Below are positions 61,059 through 64,000 of a stretch of 64,000 bases of DNA, piece after piece (within the stretch, counting starts at the first letter, position 1; each line of letters opens with the position of its first letter). The position numbers were made by a program, and so were the translations under genes. The notes below the pieces were generated by a model. The model was not told where the DNA came from. It did no database searches and worked only from the letters and a program-made list of their open reading frames with translations. Origin of the DNA: Arthrobacter globiformis (GTDB lineage: Bacteria; Actinomycetota; Actinomycetes; Actinomycetales; Micrococcaceae); assembly GCF_030818015.1 (NCBI RefSeq), contig NZ_JAUSZX010000001.1, forward strand, positions 4,879,412-4,943,411, given 5' to 3'.

Positions 61059-63220
61059 CAGCGTCCTTCCAGCTTTGAGTCGCGTTCAGCCAGCTTGGCG
61101 TCACGTTCAGCCAATTTGGCAAACATATCGTTGTAAGCGGTGAGATCGGCGTCGTTATTCCTGTCCGCTGCCCGGTCGGTGCGGCGGGTCTCGCGTTCAT
61201 CGGACCTGGACCACATGATGGCGACGCCGATCGCCACCAGCAGCGTGGGAACTTCGCCGATGCCCCAGGCCACGGCTCCGCCCATTTGCTGGTCCAGGAG
61301 CGCAGAGGGGCCCCAGCCGCGGCCGAGGTTGCCGAAGTAGTCGGCGGCCAGCAGGTTGGTGCCGCCCATGATGGCCACGCCGAAGAAGGCGTGGAAGCCC
61401 ATGGTGGCCAGCAGGAGCAGGAGCCGCAGGGGGTACGGCGCGCGCCGGGGAAGCGGGTCGGTGCCGATCATGCTGAGCACGAAGATGTAGCCCGTCAGCG
61501 CAAAGTGCAGGTTCATCAGTTCGTGGCCCACGTGTTCCCGCATCGCGAGGCTGAAGGCGTCCGAGTAGTAGAACAGCACGATGGAGCCGGCGAAGTTGGC
61601 GGCGGCGAACAGCGGGTGGGTGACCACCTGCGAGAACTTCGAGTGGACGAACAGCAGGAGCCATTCCCGGAGGCCGCGGGACCCGTCCTTCCGGGCCGGA
61701 AGGGCCCGGAGCGCAAGCGTCACGGGGGCGCCGAGCACCAGGAAGATCGGGGCAACCATGGTGAGGGCCATATGGTCCACCATGTGCGCCGAGAACAGTA
61801 CGCGGCCGTATACCGACGGCGGTCCCGACGTGATGTAGGTCAGCACCAGCAGGCCGATGATCCAGTTTGTCGTGCGGAACCAGGCCCACTTGTCCCCGCG
61901 CACGCGGACCTTGGCCACGCCCAGGAGGTAGGACACCAGGCCGAAGATGACGACGGCGATCCAGAGCCAGTCCAGGCGCCATTCGGTGAGCCAGCGCTCG
62001 GGCGTCAATTCCGGGGGCAGCTCGTAGCCGGAGAGGATGAACGCCGGCGAGGCGTCCGCGGCATAGGTTGTTGGTTCCGGCGGCGCTGACCGGCCCAGTG
62101 CGACGGCGATGCCGGACGTGGCGCCCATAATGAGGAGTTCGATGAGAATCAGCTGCCAGAGCACGCGCCGCGCGGACATGGCAGCCCCCGCACGGGCCAG
62201 CTGCGGGATGACCCACTGCCGGTGCATGAAGCCGATTCCGCCCAGTACCAGTGTGGCGGCGGACTTCGCGAGGATCAGCTGCCCGTAGGCCGAGCCGAAG
62301 AGGTCAGCCCAGCTGGTCACGCGGATGCTGGCGTTGATGACGCCCGATGCGAACACCAGCGCAAATGCGAACCCCGCGAGTGACGAGAACCGGCGGAGGA
62401 CCGGTTCGGTGATGTCGTGGTCACCCGGCTGGGACGGCTGGCCGCTGCGGGCCTGGTTGCGCGGGGCGAGGCTACCGGAGAGGAGGGCGAGCAAGATGAT
62501 GCCGCCCACCCAGACGCTGACCCCCACCAGGTGCAGGCCCAGCGAGTTGATGGCGCCCTCGTGGTCGTTGGAGCTGGCGGAGTGGCCGATCAGCGCGGTG
62601 GGGACGAGGCCAATCAGTGCCAGCAGCAGCGTCAACACCAGGCCGGTCAGGGAACGCACCCCGAAGAGGGCGGTTGTCACGACGGCGGCGATGATCGTGA
62701 CGGCCAGCCAGGCGCGCCCGGTTTCAATGTCTGTCATGAAGTAGACGAGGGCACGGGTGAATTCGGCATCCCCGGAGATGCCCTGCCCCGCCACATCAGA
62801 GTACGTCAGCACCAGGACGGCAATGGAGGACAGCGTCCAGGCCACGCCTGCGGCTGCCGCGATGGCAAGGGCGCGGGTGAAAACGGGGTGCTCGGGCGCG
62901 TCATTGTCCTTCGACCGCGCACCACCGAGCTTGTGCGGCAGGATACCCGCAGCGAAGATGAGCCCGCCGACTACGGCGGCAAGGGAGACATTGTGGATGG
63001 CCTTGCTGACCGGCAGGCCCCAACGTACCAGCGCGCCGGGGTCGGAAACTTCACGGGCGGCCGCGGCACCGGAGAACAGCAAGGCGGCCACCAGCCCCAG
63101 GAAGAGGGCACCGAGTCCGGCCAGCTGCCAGGCCCGCTGAATACCGAAGGCACTGTCAGTGGCCCGCGTGCCCGAATCGGGCGCGGGTTGCGGAGTAAGG
63201 GGTTTTGCTGCTGAGGGCAC
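61058..63220 (-). CDS. CopD copper-resistance domain fused to CtaG-type cytochrome oxidase assembly protein
   Basis: 720 residues, about 15 membrane helices. Residues ~20-350 contain the CopD-like part (NSLGLHLVGVSVWVGGIILL). From ~400 on is the caa3_CtaG domain (YLLGVAKVRVRGDKWAWFRT, SAHMVDHMALTMVAPIFLVLGAP, ALTGYIFVLSMIG), with histidines fit for copper. The C-terminus is a charged, repetitive tail (AERDAKLAERDSKLEGR). The fusion is common in actinobacteria and is presumed to supply copper to cytochrome oxidase. The start is GTG 63220. Confidence 0.88.
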   Translation of the reverse strand: MPSAAKPLTPQPAPDSGTRATDSAFGIQRAWQLAGLGALFLGLVAALLFSGAAAAREVSDPGALVRWGLPVSKAIHNVSLAAVVGGLIFAAGILPHKLGGARSKDNDAPEHPVFTRALAIAAAAGVAWTLSSIAVLVLTYSDVAGQGISGDAEFTRALVYFMTDIETGRAWLAVTIIAAVVTTALFGVRSLTGLVLTLLLALIGLVPTALIGHSASSNDHEGAINSLGLHLVGVSVWVGGIILLALLSGSLAPRNQARSGQPSQPGDHDITEPVLRRFSSLAGFAFALVFASGVINASIRVTSWADLFGSAYGQLILAKSAATLVLGGIGFMHRQWVIPQLARAGAAMSARRVLWQLILIELLIMGATSGIAVALGRSAPPEPTTYAADASPAFILSGYELPPELTPERWLTEWRLDWLWIAVVIFGLVSYLLGVAKVRVRGDKWAWFRTTNWIIGLLVLTYITSGPPSVYGRVLFSAHMVDHMALTMVAPIFLVLGAPVTLALRALPARKDGSRGLREWLLLFVHSKFSQVVTHPLFAAANFAGSIVLFYYSDAFSLAMREHVGHELMNLHFALTGYIFVLSMIGTDPLPRRAPYPLRLLLLLATMGFHAFFGVAIMGGTNLLAADYFGNLGRGWGPSALLDQQMGGAVAWGIGEVPTLLVAIGVAIMWSRSDERETRRTDRAADRNNDADLTAYNDMFAKLAERDAKLAERDSKLEGR

Positions 63221-63288
63221 CTATCCATTGTCCGCTACCGTCGCCAACGCGGCGAATCGGAGGTTCGGCCACCCGACGGTTAACAGCA

Positions 63289-63322
63289 AGAGGAGCGGCA
63301 ACCCGCAGGTTGCCGCTCCTCT
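63289..63322 (-). terminator. rho-independent terminator of the HU gene
   Basis: AGAGGAGCGGCAACC (63289-63303) and GGTTGCCGCTCCTCT (63308-63322) form a perfect 15-bp stem with a 4-nt loop. On the minus strand it is followed by TTGCTGTTAACC. It starts 14 bp after the HU stop. Confidence 0.85.
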
Positions 63323-63335
63323 GAGCTGCGAAAGA

Positions 63336-63620
63336 CTACTTCTTGGAGACAGCGGCCTTCAGCTTGGAGCCGGCGGTCAGCTTGACGCTGTGGCCGGCTG
63401 CAATCTGGATGGTCTCGCCGGTCTGCGGGTTGCGGCCAGTGCGGGCTGCACGGTCGGTGCGCTCAACTGCGAGCCAGCCCGGGATGGTGATCTTCTCGCC
63501 GGCGGCGACAGAAGATTCGAAAACCTCGAACAGTGCATCGAGCACGGAGTTGACGGCTGCCTGGCTGGTGCCGGCCTTGCCTGCTACCTCTGAAACAAGT
63601 TCACTACGGTTCTTAGCCAT
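63336..63620 (-). CDS. hup: HU family DNA-binding protein
   Basis: 94 residues, the classic HU length. KNRSELVSEVAGKAGTSQAAV is the N-terminal helical pair, and the beta-arm carries GRNPQTGETIQI with the intercalating proline. It bends and compacts DNA as a dimer. It lacks the long Lys/Ala-rich tail of some actinobacterial HupB/HLP proteins. An AGGAGG ribosome-binding site lies 7 nt before the ATG, and a strong terminator follows. Confidence 0.95.
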   Translation of the reverse strand: MAKNRSELVSEVAGKAGTSQAAVNSVLDALFEVFESSVAAGEKITIPGWLAVERTDRAARTGRNPQTGETIQIAAGHSVKLTAGSKLKAAVSKK

Positions 63621-63787
63621 GTATGTCCTCCTGGACGCTCTTGATTCTGGATCCTGCATGCGGCGTGCGTGCAAGCCACTGTTCGAAAACTTACCAGCTT
63701 GCACCCGAGAGGGGGATAAATTCCGCGTGTTTCCGCGACTTTTTGACCTAAATCACCGCTATTTCAAGGATTTCCAGCCAAAAGCGG

Positions 63788-63916
63788 CCTCCGGCCCGGA
63801 TCCTCCCTCAGTTCCTGCCGCCTCAATCCGGACGCCTCCTCACGTCCCGCCGCTCCAACCCGGACGCGTCTTCACATCCCGTCGCCTCAATCCGGACGCT
63901 TCCTCACGTCCCTGGC
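63788..63916. repeat. degenerate 32-bp tandem repeat, about four units
   Basis: Units at 63788-63820, 63821-63852, 63853-63884 and 63885-63916 share the pattern CTCAAtCCGGACGC-TCcTCACgTCCC with a few differences. The period of 32-33 bp is not a multiple of three, so a coding repeat is unlikely. It lies about 170 bp upstream of the HU start, in an otherwise empty 380-bp region to the window edge. Confidence 0.8.
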
Positions 63917-64000
63917 CGGGCAAAGGCCAGATGCTGGTCGAGCCTGTCCAAACCAGGCCCCGTCCGTGTGGGTGCCCCTCCCACGGCATTGCGAGAGCGG

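Noticed and set aside
63788..63916. Possible CRISPR array
   Set aside because: The units are contiguous degenerate 32-bp repeats with no unique spacers, and no cas genes are present.

Overview
The window is high-GC DNA with the gene content of an aerobic soil actinobacterium, most likely Arthrobacter/Pseudarthrobacter or a close relative in the Micrococcaceae. The main support is a SAM-IV riboswitch, an IdeR/DmdR-type iron box, a GH15 trehalase fused to a trehalose-phosphatase-like domain, a YbdK-type glutamate-cysteine ligase, a MurA with an N-terminal HTH domain, and many genes that appear to be leaderless (a TANNNT box 5-9 nt before the start codon). There is no phage, insertion sequence, CRISPR array or plasmid machinery. 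It reads as ordinary chromosome with a few scars and repeats.

Layout. 1-0.35 kb: fragments of an MMPL transporter and of a MarR-like regulator joined head to head, probably a deletion scar. 0.4-8.4 kb: methyltransferase, LysE exporter, low-Mr tyrosine phosphatase coupled to a kinase-PabB fusion, cardiolipin synthase, PabC and a degenerate EAL protein. PabB and PabC together supply p-aminobenzoate for folate. 8.4-12.5 kb: a minus-strand, tightly coupled three-gene operon (flavin monooxygenase, MIO-less HAL-family protein, CysK-like PLP enzyme) of unknown pathway. Divergent from it, 12.6-14.7 kb is a SAM-IV-controlled methionine operon (DUF1737, rhodanese, MetZ). 15.4-18.0 kb holds an iron-box-controlled adenylation-carrier-acyltransferase fusion. 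18-23.5 kb: racemase-like protein, YbdK flanked by palindromic repeats, HTH-MurA, a secreted glycosidase-like protein and a GNAT enzyme.

23.5-26.8 kb: the ykoE-ykoD-ykoC thiamine-precursor ECF transporter under a TPP riboswitch whose leader shows a plausible Shine-Dalgarno-sequestering hairpin. 26.9-28.4 kb: small proteins, a truncated XRE regulator and a hexanucleotide repeat. 28.5-35 kb: a complete Mrp (mnhABCDEFG) Na+/H+ antiporter operon, followed by an MFS permease and a KhtT/KhtU K+/H+ antiporter pair, so this is a block for cation and pH homeostasis. 38.4-42.9 kb: dCTP deaminase, SRPBCC protein, tRNA-Gly(CCC), a divergent MFS/LysR pair and a zinc-ribbon protein ending in a 27-bp perfect hairpin. 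43-52.2 kb is mostly amino-acid metabolism: PutA, an APC permease with a divergent LysR regulator, PanD, an AEC carrier and a monomeric sarcosine-oxidase-like enzyme.

52.2-63.6 kb: the GH15 trehalase fusion with a degenerate HAD site, a luciferase-like oxidoreductase, a HerA-like ATPase, a membrane-anchored exported protein, a thioredoxin-NHL protein coupled to a CopD/CtaG copper and oxidase-assembly fusion, and HU. The window ends in a degenerate 32-bp tandem repeat. All functional calls come from reading motifs by eye; no database search was run.
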